DNA of 64,000 bases from Deltaproteobacteria bacterium (GTDB taxonomy: Bacteria > Acidobacteriota > Thermoanaerobaculia > Multivoradales > JAHZIX01): contig JAHZIX010000029.1 in NCBI GenBank assembly GCA_022601195.1, forward strand, positions 1 to 64,000, in the 5' to 3' direction. Positions 26,745 to 35,679 of the stretch are shown here, in pieces; the first letter of the stretch is position 1; every line of letters starts with the position of its first letter. Made by a program: the position numbers and the translations under genes. Under the pieces are notes generated by a model. That model was not told the origin of the DNA. It saw only the letters and a program-made list of their open reading frames with translations, and made no database searches.

Positions 26745-29700
26745 CTAGTTGTCGCAGATCGACACGTCGTCGATACCGCACTCAACGAGGTCTCCGGGGC
26801 CGGCGCCATCGGAGCACTGTACTCGCAGCTGTACGTTCGAGCCCGCTGGGATGGCCGTCGTCGCGGTCGCCCAGGCAGCGCTCGATCTGGTGTCACCGTT
26901 GGACCGCAGAGTGGTCCAGCTGCTGCCACCATTGGTGGAGTACTCGAGGAGGAAGAAGTCACCCGCCGCATCGTCACCGGTATCCCGCTGACCATGCCAG
27001 TACGCGACCGATAGGGTCGAGGCGTTGGCGACGTTCCAAGTCGGCGAACCGAGAATGCAGTTGCCGCCATCGACGTCCGCATTACCGGCGGTGGTGTTGG
27101 TAGCGGTGAAGATCGAGTTCACGCCGGAATTCGAGCCGCCCACCTGAGTGGTGACACCACTGCTGGTTTGCTGGGTTGGGTTGCCGACCACATAGGCTCC
27201 TGTGGAGCACGTGCTGGCAGCATCGTTGGTCCATGCCGCAGCACCACCTTCGAAGTCGTCCTCGACGGTACATCCACCGGTCGGCGGATCATCTTCGGTG
27301 CCACAGATCTGCACGTTGTCGATACCGCCTTCAACGAGGTCGCCGGGGCCGGAGCCGTCGGTCGCCCGCACCCGCAACTGAACGTTACCAGCGCTCGCCA
27401 GGTTGACGTTGCCGGTGAACGGAGTCCAAGCGGCGTTGGAGGTGACATCGCCAATGTTGACCAGTGTTGCTACTACGGAACCGTTGCTGAGCACGTCAAC
27501 GACGAAACCGTCGGCCGCGTCGTCGCCGGCATCTCTCTGACCATGGAAGTAGTCGAAGGAGATGTTGAGGTTACCAGCAGCAGCTGAAGCACCCGGGGAC
27601 CGAGTGTCACAGGTTCCACCGTCGACATCGTTGGTTCCAGCACCAGAGTTCGTAGCGGTAAACCACGATCCGGCTCCGGACGCGTTGCCACCGACCTGCG
27701 TGGTGACGCCACCATTGACGATGACGGTCGGAGTGCCTTGAACGAAGGTACCCGTGGAGCAGGTAGAGGCGGCATCGTTGGTCCAGCCGTTGGAGCCGGA
27801 GTCGAAGCTGGCTTCGTGGAGCAAGGTCGTGCCCGCGGGGCAGCCCGAGGGTCCGGCCACGGTGACCGTCACGGAGTCCGAAGAGCTTCCACAAGTGGTG
27901 GTCGCCGTCACGGTGTAGGTGGTGGTGGTCGCTGGAGAGACGGTGATCTGCGCCGTAGTGGCGCCACCGGGAGACCAGCTATAGGTGTGACCGGCTTGCG
28001 CCGCTGTACCGATGGTGGCCGATCCTCCAGCAGCGATGGTCTGGTTGGGGCCTGCGTTGGCCACCGGTTGCGGAGTGCAGTCGCAAGCTGCGGGAATGTC
28101 GAAGCCGTTGGTGGCATTCCGCGAACCTGAGCCAGCAGTGGTGGCGTTGGTGCCGAGGCCGAAGGCCGCGAAGGCCTCCCACAAGGTACAAACGTCTTCG
28201 CCGCCAAAATTGTCCGTCGCCGCTTGGATGATGCCATCGCGGTTGTTGATGAAGGTCGGCGAGCACTGGGTGTTCTTCAGGCCTTCGTTGATGTAGAGCA
28301 GGGCACGCTGGGAGCCGGTCCAGCCGTCTCCTACTGGATCCTGAAGGTCGTCACCGGCGGAGAAGCCATGTTGGTCGACCAAGGCCCAATAGACCTCCCA
28401 AGCGGCTTGGGCCCAACGAGAACCGACACCGTGGGGGATGCCCGCGCCGCCGATGCTGTTGTAGGTCCAGTTGTTGACCGCCTGATTGGTGGAGTAGGGC
28501 AGGTCGCGAATGCCAGGGCCGTTGGGAGCCTGACCGAAGAGGTAGGTACCGATGCCGCGGCTGTCGGTGCCCGCGTCGCCCACTTCAGCGGTGTAGACCA
28601 GGCCGAACCAATCGGACCAACCCTCACCACCCTGCTGAGTGTTGTTCAAGCAACTGGAGTTGCCGGGGCCGCCCACCTGGCGGATGGAGATGCCGTGACC
28701 GTACTCATGGACGATGACGCCGTTGTCCAAGTCGCCATCCCGGGCTGGACTGGCGTTGGTGCAAGTAAACATCTGCATGCGAGGGTTTCCGCCGTCCGTG
28801 GGGGTGGAGAAGTTGGCGTTACAGTTTCCGGAGCCGTCCTGGGCATCAGCGTTGACGGAGTCGGATCCGTTGCCACCGAGGCCGAAGTTGTTCTCTTGGA
28901 AGTTACCGCCGGGCTCATCGAAGCCGTACTGGTACTGCACGTCGTGGATCAGGTTGTTCCAATAGAACAGGTTTGCCGTTGCCGCGGCCACGTAGTTGGA
29001 GGGCGCCTGGTTCAGGTTGATGGCGAAGTCACAAGTGGTGCCAGAGCACTGCGGGTTGGAGTCGCAGGAATTGTTGGCAGGGCTGGTGTCGGGGCAGGCG
29101 TGGACGTTGTTGCCGTCCATGGTGCCACCAGTGAACCAACCGTTCGGGGAGGCACCGCCATTTTCCGGATTGACGACCAATTGGCGTGCGGTGGTGCCAT
29201 GGAGTGGGCTCTCGTCGGGCTCTTTGTAAACCCGGTAGGTGCCGGAATTGGTCCAGTCGAAGCGAGTCATGACCTCGCCGGAAAGGGCATCGACGGTGAC
29301 GTCATAGTGGTGGTCGAAGTCGGTGGTCTCGCGCTGGAAATTCCACACCAAGCGCACATCTCCGTCCCGAATGGGAAGCCAGAAGAGCTCGGCGGCAGCG
29401 TCGGTAGCGACCAGGCCACTGTCGGCGAGGCCCAAGTGCTGGGTGAGGCTAGCGACCGCATCACCAGGCTGGATGCCTGGCTCGGTGCTATTGATCGCCT
29501 GGGCAATATTGCGCACGAAGGCGTTGTTGACGCTGATGATCTTGCCGTCACGGTTGACGTTGATGTGGAGTTGGCCGTTGTAGACCGGAATGCCGTCATA
29601 CCTCTGACGGAGGTAGATGTGGGTAGCTCCGGTTACCTTGGAAAAGACCGAGTCGGTGACTTCGAAGTCTCCAAGATCTTCGGCGCTGAGACCCAATACG

Positions 29701-30098
29701 CCGTGGTTGGCTCGGACGTAGCCAAGGGCAACATCCATGGGACTGCCGCTGATGGAGTCGGTTAGGTATCCCATGCGGTTGTAGATGGAGCGTGTTGTTC
29801 CCATCACAGAGTCGAAATCGGATGCGAGCTCGGGAATCTGCTTGCGTAGGGCGTCCACGGCTTGTACTTGAGCAGCAGCTGGCTGAGCTGCTGCTAAAGC
29901 ACTCATGTTGGCTCGAGCATCGAAATTGCGGCCTTCGGCTTCGGGCCTAACCGCAAGTGCGGTGCCAACAAAGGCGGTTGAAAAAAGAGCGATAGCGCTG
30001 GCAGCTGCCAGCAGCCGAGTCCCCGCCCGCGGGCGGGAGGACACTTTTTCTGGGGAGGTCTGGGCTGGATTCGGATTCTTGAAAATCCTAGAAATCAT
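26745..30098 (-). CDS. Secreted M36 (fungalysin-type) zinc metalloprotease with repeated C-terminal modules
   Basis: 1117 residues with GAGGAG before the ATG. A signal peptide (ends about residue 49) is followed by an FTP/PepSY-type propeptide (about 105-270: GYVRANHGVLGLSAEDL, YLRQRYDGIPVYNGQLHINV). The catalytic domain (about 290-690) has zinc motif HEYGH (464-468) with the third ligand probably Glu492 in GGEGWSDW. Then come a PKD-like domain (about 695-770) and two copies of a roughly 165-residue module marked by WTNDAASTCSTG, GVTTQVGG, DVDGG, YFHGQRD or YWHGQRD, and a terminal GIDDVSIC. The same PKD-like domain and modules occur in the adjacent subtilase. It should act as an extracellular broad-specificity protease; the modules probably bind substrate or the cell surface. 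Confidence 0.9.
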   Translation of the reverse strand: MISRIFKNPNPAQTSPEKVSSRPRAGTRLLAAASAIALFSTAFVGTALAVRPEAEGRNFDARANMSALAAAQPAAAQVQAVDALRKQIPELASDFDSVMGTTRSIYNRMGYLTDSISGSPMDVALGYVRANHGVLGLSAEDLGDFEVTDSVFSKVTGATHIYLRQRYDGIPVYNGQLHINVNRDGKIISVNNAFVRNIAQAINSTEPGIQPGDAVASLTQHLGLADSGLVATDAAAELFWLPIRDGDVRLVWNFQRETTDFDHHYDVTVDALSGEVMTRFDWTNSGTYRVYKEPDESPLHGTTARQLVVNPENGGASPNGWFTGGTMDGNNVHACPDTSPANNSCDSNPQCSGTTCDFAINLNQAPSNYVAAATANLFYWNNLIHDVQYQYGFDEPGGNFQENNFGLGGNGSDSVNADAQDGSGNCNANFSTPTDGGNPRMQMFTCTNASPARDGDLDNGVIVHEYGHGISIRQVGGPGNSSCLNNTQQGGEGWSDWFGLVYTAEVGDAGTDSRGIGTYLFGQAPNGPGIRDLPYSTNQAVNNWTYNSIGGAGIPHGVGSRWAQAAWEVYWALVDQHGFSAGDDLQDPVGDGWTGSQRALLYINEGLKNTQCSPTFINNRDGIIQAATDNFGGEDVCTLWEAFAAFGLGTNATTAGSGSRNATNGFDIPAACDCTPQPVANAGPNQTIAAGGSATIGTAAQAGHTYSWSPGGATTAQITVSPATTTTYTVTATTTCGSSSDSVTVTVAGPSGCPAGTTLLHEASFDSGSNGWTNDAASTCSTGTFVQGTPTVIVNGGVTTQVGGNASGAGSWFTATNSGAGTNDVDGGTCDTRSPGASAAAGNLNISFDYFHGQRDAGDDAADGFVVDVLSNGSVVATLVNIGDVTSNAAWTPFTGNVNLASAGNVQLRVRATDGSGPGDLVEGGIDNVQICGTEDDPPTGGCTVEDDFEGGAAAWTNDAASTCSTGAYVVGNPTQQTSSGVTTQVGGSNSGVNSIFTATNTTAGNADVDGGNCILGSPTWNVANASTLSVAYWHGQRDTGDDAAGDFFLLEYSTNGGSSWTTLRSNGDTRSSAAWATATTAIPAGSNVQLRVQCSDGAGPGDLVECGIDDVSICDN

Positions 30099-30128
30099 CT
30101 AATTCTCCTCTTCGAGAGATTGGAAGAT

Positions 30129-30165
30129 CGAGAAGCCGTGCTTCTCGGTACAGGGGCGTAAGTGG
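30129..30165 (-). promoter_or_regulatory. Leader hairpin plus CCACTTACGCC motif upstream of the M36 gene
   Basis: On the minus strand CCACTTACGCC (30165-30155) precedes a perfect hairpin CGAGAAGC-ACG-GCTTCTCG (30147-30129). The same 11-mer, also followed by a GC hairpin, lies at 35410-35420 upstream of the neighbouring subtilase gene. Confidence 0.4.
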
Positions 30166-30183
30166 AGCCACAAGCCGGGGGGG

Positions 30184-30227
30184 GGAGGCCCATGGCCAAA
30201 ACAAGCTGGTTTTCGGCCTAGGCCTCC
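30184..30227. repeat. 44-bp near-perfect inverted repeat beside a G9 run
   Basis: GGAGGCC-CAT-GGCC-AAAAC ... GTTTT-C-GGCC-TA-GGCCTCC folds into one long hairpin with small bulges. A run of nine Gs (30177-30185) overlaps its left edge. It lies between the S8 and M36 genes, where the subtilase transcript should end, but without a U-tract. Confidence 0.6.
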
Positions 30228-30351
30228 AGCTCTCAAAGTTGACTGCCGCGCAAAACCGATGCTCGGGCCTACGCGGCGAACCTGCCATTCGGAAGGTTCC
30301 GTTGGAAACAAACTTTCGGAAACATTCTTCTCTAGCAAATGGAGTGCTCCG

Positions 30352-33300
30352 TTACGGCGCTGCGGGACAGATTTCGACATCATCGACGCCCGCTTCTATG
30401 AGATCGCCGTCACTTGGGCCATCCGCCACTTGCAGTCGGAAGCGCACTTGAGCGCCAGCAGCCACCGAAGTGGTCGCTTCGGTCCAGGCGGCGTTGCTGG
30501 TGACATCCCCGGCGGAAGCCAGGGTCGACCAACTGCTTCCGCCGTTGGTAGAAATCTCCAGGGAGAAGAAATCGCCGCTGTCATCTCCGGCGTCTCGCTG
30601 GCCATGGAAGTACCAGATAGAGATATTGGAGGCTTCGTTCACCGTCGTAGTGCCGGATTCGACGACGCAAGTTCCGCCGTCGACGTCGTTGGCGCCGGCG
30701 CTGGTGTTGGTCGCGGAGAAAAAGGCGTTGCCGGTGCCACTGGTGTGGTCACCGCCCACCTGAGTGGTGACCCCTCCGTTGGTTTGCAGGCCGGGGGTTC
30801 CCACGACGAAGGCTCCGGTAGAGCAAGTGCTCGCCGCTGTATTGGTCCAGCCGCTAGCACCGGCGGAGAAGTCCGTGGTCACACAGCCGGGAGGAGGGGT
30901 GTCTTCGATGATGCGCACACAGCTGAATCGGGTGTCCGCAGCGGCGTTGGCGTCGTCGTCGTTGGTGAACACCAGGAACATGCTGCCGGTGTAGCTCTGG
31001 CCCACGGGGACGGAAAAGCTCTGGGCGCTGCCGGAGCCGTTGTATTTCGGATTGAAGTCGATCTTGCCGGTACCGGTCCAATTCTGAGTCCCCCAGTACT
31101 GGAAATGCCTCGGGGCGTCGTTGAGATCATCGTTTTCGTCGAAGCCAATGGCGTGGATCTCGCCCTGAAGGGTTCCGGTGAAGTCGAATTCGACCACCGT
31201 ATTGGCGGTGACGTTGAAGGTCTGGGTGCTTCTCACCCAGGTATTCCCGGTCAGCCTTAGGGTGTCGCCGCCGTCCAGCACCTCGGTGCCGTTGGACGAG
31301 TTCTGGTTCGAGTAAGAGGTCAAGGACAGGCTGTTGAAATCCAAAGAGCCCGCCGGACAGCTTCCACCGGTGTCGGCGTTGACGGTGATGCCTACGGAGT
31401 CGGACCCGGAGAGTCCTCCACTATCGGTGACCGAAGCGGTAATGGTGTGAGCCCCCACTGAGAGAGCCGAGGTAGAGAAGGAAGCTCCGGAGCCGATGCT
31501 GCCGTCCAGGCTGGAGGCCCAACTGAGGCTGGCAGAGAGTGTTCCATCCTCGGTGTCGGTGGCGTTGCCACTGAAGTTGACGGCGTTGCCCTCGGTGGAG
31601 GAGGAACCGTTCGCCGGTGCGGTGATGTTGACCGTGGGAGCGGTATTTCCTGGGTTGGCGTTGACGGTGATGTTGATGGAGTCGGATCCGGAGAGTCCTC
31701 CACTGTCGGTGACCGAAGCGGTAATGGCGTGAGAGCCCACCGAGAGAGTCGAGGTGGAGAAGGAAGCCCCGGAGCCGATATTGCCGTCCAGGCTGGAGGT
31801 CCAGCCGAGATTAGCGGAAAGGGTTCCGTCTTCGATATCGGTGGCGTTGCCACTGAAGTTGACGTTGTCGCCTTCGGTGGAGGAGGAACCGTTCGCTGGT
31901 GCGGTGATGTTGACGGTCGGAGCCGTATTGCCCGGTCCAGTGCTGGCGCAGATTTGCAGGTCGTCAAGGCCGGCCTCGACGATATCCCCTCCTGAGGGGG
32001 CATCGGCAACCGAGACGCGGAATTTGACCTGGGTCCCTGCTGCGACGGTGGTCGTAGCCTCCGTCCAGGCGGCGTTGAGAGTGACATCTCCGACAGCAAC
32101 GATGGAGGAATAGGAGGCTCCTCCGTTGGTAGAGATCTCGAGGTCGAAAAGGTCTCCCGCATCGTCTCCTGCATCTCGCTGTCCGTGGAAATACCAGATG
32201 GAGACATCGGAGGACTCCGTAACGGTGTACACCGGGGATTCCACTATGCAGGTTCCGCCATCGACATCGTTGGTTCCGGCGGCCGTGTTGGTAGCGGAGA
32301 AGAAAGCGTTGCCACTGCCGGAAGTGTGGTCACCGGCGACCTGGGTGGTCACTCCGCCACTGGATTGGAGAGTAGGAGTGCCGACCACGAAGGTTCCCGT
32401 GGAACAGCTGCTCGCTCCGGAGTTGGTCCATCCACCGGCCCCGCTTTCGAAGTCCTCTAGGGCGGCGCAGCCGGCAGGGAGCACCGTGATGGTGGCCGAG
32501 TCGGTCGTGCTGCCGCAGGAAGTCGTGGCGGTGACGGTGTAGGTCGTGGTGGTCGCTGGAGAAACGGAAATTTGAGCCGAGGTGGCGCCACCCGGATTCC
32601 AGCTGTAGGTGTGTCCGGATTGCGACGGCGTGCCGACGGTAACGGATTGGCCTGCGGTGATCGTCTGGTCCGGTCCCGCATCTGCCACGGCCTGCGGTGA
32701 GCAGGCTGGGGTTAGGGCGCCCGCCACGGAAACGGCGAAAGGCTGGGGACCGCTGGGGACGGTGAAAGACCGAACCGTGACCGTGTAGTTACCTACTTGG
32801 GGATTTGCCAGAAGAACCTGCTCCACATTGTTGAGGCGGTCCGCTGACCCGCCGCCGGTGGAAACCCCACCGGAGAAGACATTCCCCAGAAAGGTGCCGG
32901 TGGGGCCGGAAATTTCCAAGTCCAGGTCATTGACCAAGGTCGGGCTCGCCAAGGGAGCCGCCGGAAAATCCGTCCAGGCCAAGGTTACTTTCAACGGTTC
33001 GAGGCTGCTGCCCACAGAAATATTAAAGGTCCTGGTGTCACCGCTGGAGCCTTGGGCGAAGCCGGTGGTGTCGTCTTCTACGAAGAGCTCTCGGGCTTCG
33101 CCGCCGAAGTGCAAAGCTTCATCCAGCAGCACTCGTCCCCAGCCTTGGCAGTTACCGGGAATGGCTGCAGTACCGGTCATGTTGACCGCGGAATTGATCA
33201 AGGTGGCCTTCAGCAGGGCAGCCGAGGGAGTGAAACCGTCTGCGGGAACGGGGTCCCCGGTTGGGTACCAGCCATCGGTGAAGTATTGGCGTATCAAGGC

Positions 33301-34899
33301 CGCTGAACCGGCTGCGCCAGGGGAGGCCATACTGGTTCCGCTGGAACTTTTGGTGTTGCAGTTGTTGGAGCCGGTATTGTTGTCGGAATTGGCGGAAATG
33401 ATGCTCGAGCCCGGCATGGTGACGTCCGGCTTGATGCGGCCATCTTGAGTTGGGCCGCAGCTGGAGAACGAAGACATGCTGTTGGCGCTGCCGTTGCGCA
33501 GAGTGGATCCTACGGAGACGACATTCTTGCCGGTCGAGGGGCTGCCGATGGATCCGGTCCCGGGGCCATCGTTGCCGGCCGCGAAGAAGAGCAGCATGTC
33601 TTTGTTGTTCCACATGAACTCATCCGCGTCCTGGCTTCCGGCTGTGTAGCGTCCCTTGACCGGGTTGTTTTCTTCGTCTCCCCAGGAGTTGGTGTGGATG
33701 CGGGCGCCCTGGTCGTAGGCCTGCTGGAAAATCGGCACCAGATCCACCACTGGGCAGCCGATGCCGGGGCAGTCAGCGCAGTTGTCGGTTTGGAAACCGC
33801 AATCCTGAATTACCAACTTGGCACCTGGAGCCATGCCGTCTCCAGGATCGTGAATCAAGGGGTTGGCCAGGTTGTCTCCGGCCACGGTACCGGCCACATG
33901 GGTACCGTGATCTTGGGTATCCCACTCGTTGCTACCAATGCCGCCGTTGCATTCGCTATTCCACAGAAAATCTACGGCGATTACTTTGCGTTGAGCTAGA
34001 TCGACCACTGTTCCACCATTGCACTCATTGCGTGGTGGCAAGCCCAAGGTGCCGTCCCGGAAGTAGCACATATCAGGGTCGATGCCGGTGTCCAAAACAC
34101 CGACGATCTGACCTTCTCCGAAAATGCCCTGGTCGAAGATGGGAGTGGCTCCCGAAGCGCCGACGCCAGCTTGGCTCACGGAAACGGTGGTGTCGTTGAG
34201 CAGTACTCTCCGGGCCTCCAGATCAGCCCAAACGATTTCTGGAATCTGTGCGAGAGAAGCTCGCTTTGCTGCCAAGCTCGCTGGCTCTACCAAGACTCGA
34301 ATGCGGGAAAAGCGGTTCCCCGGTGCAGCGCCTACGATCTCTCCCAAGCCTAGAGTTTCTACTTGACTGCGGACTTCCGAGAGGTTGGCGTCGGGGTAGA
34401 TCTGAAGCATCAGAATCAACGGCCGAGCCGTGGTTGACACCGTGGCGTCAACGGCCAGCACCGCAGTGGAAAGCTTGTAGCCGGGTTGAAAGGCTCCGGT
34501 CCAGGAGGCTCCAGGTACTCGGTCGAGATGACCGCTCTGGCTGCCGTTCGGGAGGCGTACCAAGAACGCGTCGTGGGGGAGGTAGGCGTAAATACGCTCG
34601 ACTCGCTTCTCGAGCTCGTCCCGCTGAGCTTGGGAAACAGGTCCTGGAAATTTCACTAACTGATAGGGCGAAGATACGGCGTCTTCCGGGGCGAGCCGGA
34701 GATGGGCGGGTAGAGACTCCAGGGGAGAAGCGGTATCAATGACTTGGGATTGAAGGGAGATCGTTCGCGATCGATCGACGGGCAGTTCCGCGGCTTCGGA
34801 ATCCGAGCTGAGGAACAGGCTGATGACAGCCACTATTCCGAGAAGCGCGGAAACTCCAAGAGGCAAAGGGGCAAAGGCCCGGTCGAGGCGATTCATCAT
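30352..34899 (-). CDS. Large secreted subtilisin-like (S8) protease with PKD, Ig-like and repeated modules
   Basis: 1515 residues with AAGGAG before the ATG. A signal segment (about 14-37) is followed by a prodomain-like region to about 245. The catalytic domain has Asp270 (VGVLDTGID), His331 (DHGTHVAGT), oxyanion Asn443 (AAGNDGPG) and Ser523 (SGTSMASP), so it should be active. Downstream are a jelly-roll region (about 615-725), a PKD-like domain (about 735-810), one CSTG/HGQRD module (about 815-985), two near-identical Ig-like repeats of about 95 residues (NTAPTVNITAPANGSS ...), an unassigned beta domain, and a final CSTG/HGQRD module (to 1515). It is the neighbour and same-strand partner of the M36 protease, with which it shares C-terminal modules. 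Confidence 0.92.
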   Translation of the reverse strand: MMNRLDRAFAPLPLGVSALLGIVAVISLFLSSDSEAAELPVDRSRTISLQSQVIDTASPLESLPAHLRLAPEDAVSSPYQLVKFPGPVSQAQRDELEKRVERIYAYLPHDAFLVRLPNGSQSGHLDRVPGASWTGAFQPGYKLSTAVLAVDATVSTTARPLILMLQIYPDANLSEVRSQVETLGLGEIVGAAPGNRFSRIRVLVEPASLAAKRASLAQIPEIVWADLEARRVLLNDTTVSVSQAGVGASGATPIFDQGIFGEGQIVGVLDTGIDPDMCYFRDGTLGLPPRNECNGGTVVDLAQRKVIAVDFLWNSECNGGIGSNEWDTQDHGTHVAGTVAGDNLANPLIHDPGDGMAPGAKLVIQDCGFQTDNCADCPGIGCPVVDLVPIFQQAYDQGARIHTNSWGDEENNPVKGRYTAGSQDADEFMWNNKDMLLFFAAGNDGPGTGSIGSPSTGKNVVSVGSTLRNGSANSMSSFSSCGPTQDGRIKPDVTMPGSSIISANSDNNTGSNNCNTKSSSGTSMASPGAAGSAALIRQYFTDGWYPTGDPVPADGFTPSAALLKATLINSAVNMTGTAAIPGNCQGWGRVLLDEALHFGGEARELFVEDDTTGFAQGSSGDTRTFNISVGSSLEPLKVTLAWTDFPAAPLASPTLVNDLDLEISGPTGTFLGNVFSGGVSTGGGSADRLNNVEQVLLANPQVGNYTVTVRSFTVPSGPQPFAVSVAGALTPACSPQAVADAGPDQTITAGQSVTVGTPSQSGHTYSWNPGGATSAQISVSPATTTTYTVTATTSCGSTTDSATITVLPAGCAALEDFESGAGGWTNSGASSCSTGTFVVGTPTLQSSGGVTTQVAGDHTSGSGNAFFSATNTAAGTNDVDGGTCIVESPVYTVTESSDVSIWYFHGQRDAGDDAGDLFDLEISTNGGASYSSIVAVGDVTLNAAWTEATTTVAAGTQVKFRVSVADAPSGGDIVEAGLDDLQICASTGPGNTAPTVNITAPANGSSSTEGDNVNFSGNATDIEDGTLSANLGWTSSLDGNIGSGASFSTSTLSVGSHAITASVTDSGGLSGSDSINITVNANPGNTAPTVNITAPANGSSSTEGNAVNFSGNATDTEDGTLSASLSWASSLDGSIGSGASFSTSALSVGAHTITASVTDSGGLSGSDSVGITVNADTGGSCPAGSLDFNSLSLTSYSNQNSSNGTEVLDGGDTLRLTGNTWVRSTQTFNVTANTVVEFDFTGTLQGEIHAIGFDENDDLNDAPRHFQYWGTQNWTGTGKIDFNPKYNGSGSAQSFSVPVGQSYTGSMFLVFTNDDDANAAADTRFSCVRIIEDTPPPGCVTTDFSAGASGWTNTAASTCSTGAFVVGTPGLQTNGGVTTQVGGDHTSGTGNAFFSATNTSAGANDVDGGTCVVESGTTTVNEASNISIWYFHGQRDAGDDSGDFFSLEISTNGGSSWSTLASAGDVTSNAAWTEATTSVAAGAQVRFRLQVADGPSDGDLIEAGVDDVEICPAAP

Positions 34900-34923
34900 T
34901 TCAAACTCCTTGTCAGGGGTTGC

Positions 34924-34979
34924 CTCGCCGAATAGCGATGGCGAGGGTGTAAAAAGAGGGGCGAGCTGTGGACCTCGCC
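34924..34979 (-). promoter_or_regulatory. Possible attenuator with mutually exclusive hairpins in the subtilase leader
   Basis: On the minus strand GGCGAG-N8-CTCGCC (34979-34960) is followed by CCTCTTTTT, an intrinsic-terminator-like element. A second hairpin CTCGCC-N10-GGCGAG (34945... to 34924) lies just before the ribosome binding site. The four arms are identical or complementary hexamers, so the inner arms can also pair with each other, giving alternative structures. This is a structural prediction made by eye. Confidence 0.4.
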
Positions 34980-35643
34980 GAAAAAACTGAATCTGGCGTT
35001 GGGGGGTGGCCGGCTCGGCGTGTAGGGCTCAGGAGGATTGAGCCTATTGGGAGTAAGGCTTTCGAGGGGGCGTGGAGGAGCAGTCTAGACCCCATTGACA
35101 CCCATTTCGGAAGGGCAGCTTGGACTCTCGACTCTCGTGAACAGGGTGAGAGGCCTTGCGAAGGCTTCCATCCCCTGAAGAGCTCGATGAACCAAATCTC
35201 CTCCTTGTCCCAGCGAAAAAATAAGGCATTTATCTCGAGGTATTCGGGCTCGAGATGTTCGGGACAGACACGAATGCCGCCGTAGATCGTTGACTACGAA
35301 TCGGCACTGACCTTGGGTGCCTCGCGACCGGTTCCGGTGCCGGCTAGCCGCAGCGTGAAGAAGCGAGCGGCCATGGCACGAAACCGAAGCTCCGCGAAAA
35401 CGGAGCCTAGGCGTAAGTGGCCCAGGACTCTGGGCGCATTTCGATGTTGCGGTGTCCCGCGAAGTTATAAGGCCCAAGGAGTATAGCGATGGGATTGGGG
35501 AAAAGCTATACCTTTCAATTCCAAACAATGAAAATGAATTGTTTTTGAGGTTGACGGTAGGAATGTTGCTGGCGGAGTGTGCCTAGGGGGGAGAACTCCT
35601 GGGAGTATTTGTCTTCATCCGTAAGTGGACCTCGCTTGATCAA
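34980..35643. other. Long intergenic region upstream of the subtilase gene
   Basis: No gene is credible here. It holds a 15-bp unit repeated twice (CTCGAGGTATTCGGG, CTCGAGATGTTCGGG; about 35236-35265), the GGCGTAAGTGG motif with an adjoining GC hairpin (35380-35420), a related CCGTAAGTGG (35619-35628), and an AT-rich segment at about 35510-35550. A 147-codon minus-strand frame (35085-35528) lacks protein-like features. Confidence 0.45.
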
Positions 35644-35676
35644 GTGCTGTCGGTGCCGCTTGACCAGCGACAGCAC
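35644..35676 (-). terminator. 9-bp perfect hairpin after the GT39-like gene
   Basis: GTGCTGTCG (35644-35652) and CGACAGCAC (35668-35676) are exact inverted repeats three bases beyond the stop codon at 35680. There is no strong U-tract; it may be a terminator or an mRNA 3'-end stabiliser. Confidence 0.5.
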
Positions 35677-35679
35677 TGG

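Noticed and set aside
28224..29765. 513-codon plus-strand open frame antisense to the M36 protease gene
   Set aside because: It is the mirror of a GC-rich coding region with intact protease motifs on the other strand; the translation is Val/Gly/Ala-rich without motifs, signal peptide or ribosome binding site.
30334..30349. Minus-strand -24/-12-like GAGCACTCCATTTGCT upstream of the M36 gene
   Set aside because: The invariant -24 GG is AG, and it overlaps the end of the subtilase gene without upstream inverted repeats.
35085..35528. 147-codon minus-strand frame upstream of the subtilase gene
   Set aside because: No ribosome binding site, atypical composition, and overlap with repeats and hairpins.
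35555..35570. Plus-strand -24/-12-like CGGTAGGAATGTTGCT
   Set aside because: Spacing fits but the -24 element is poor (CGGTAG) and no plus-strand gene lies downstream.
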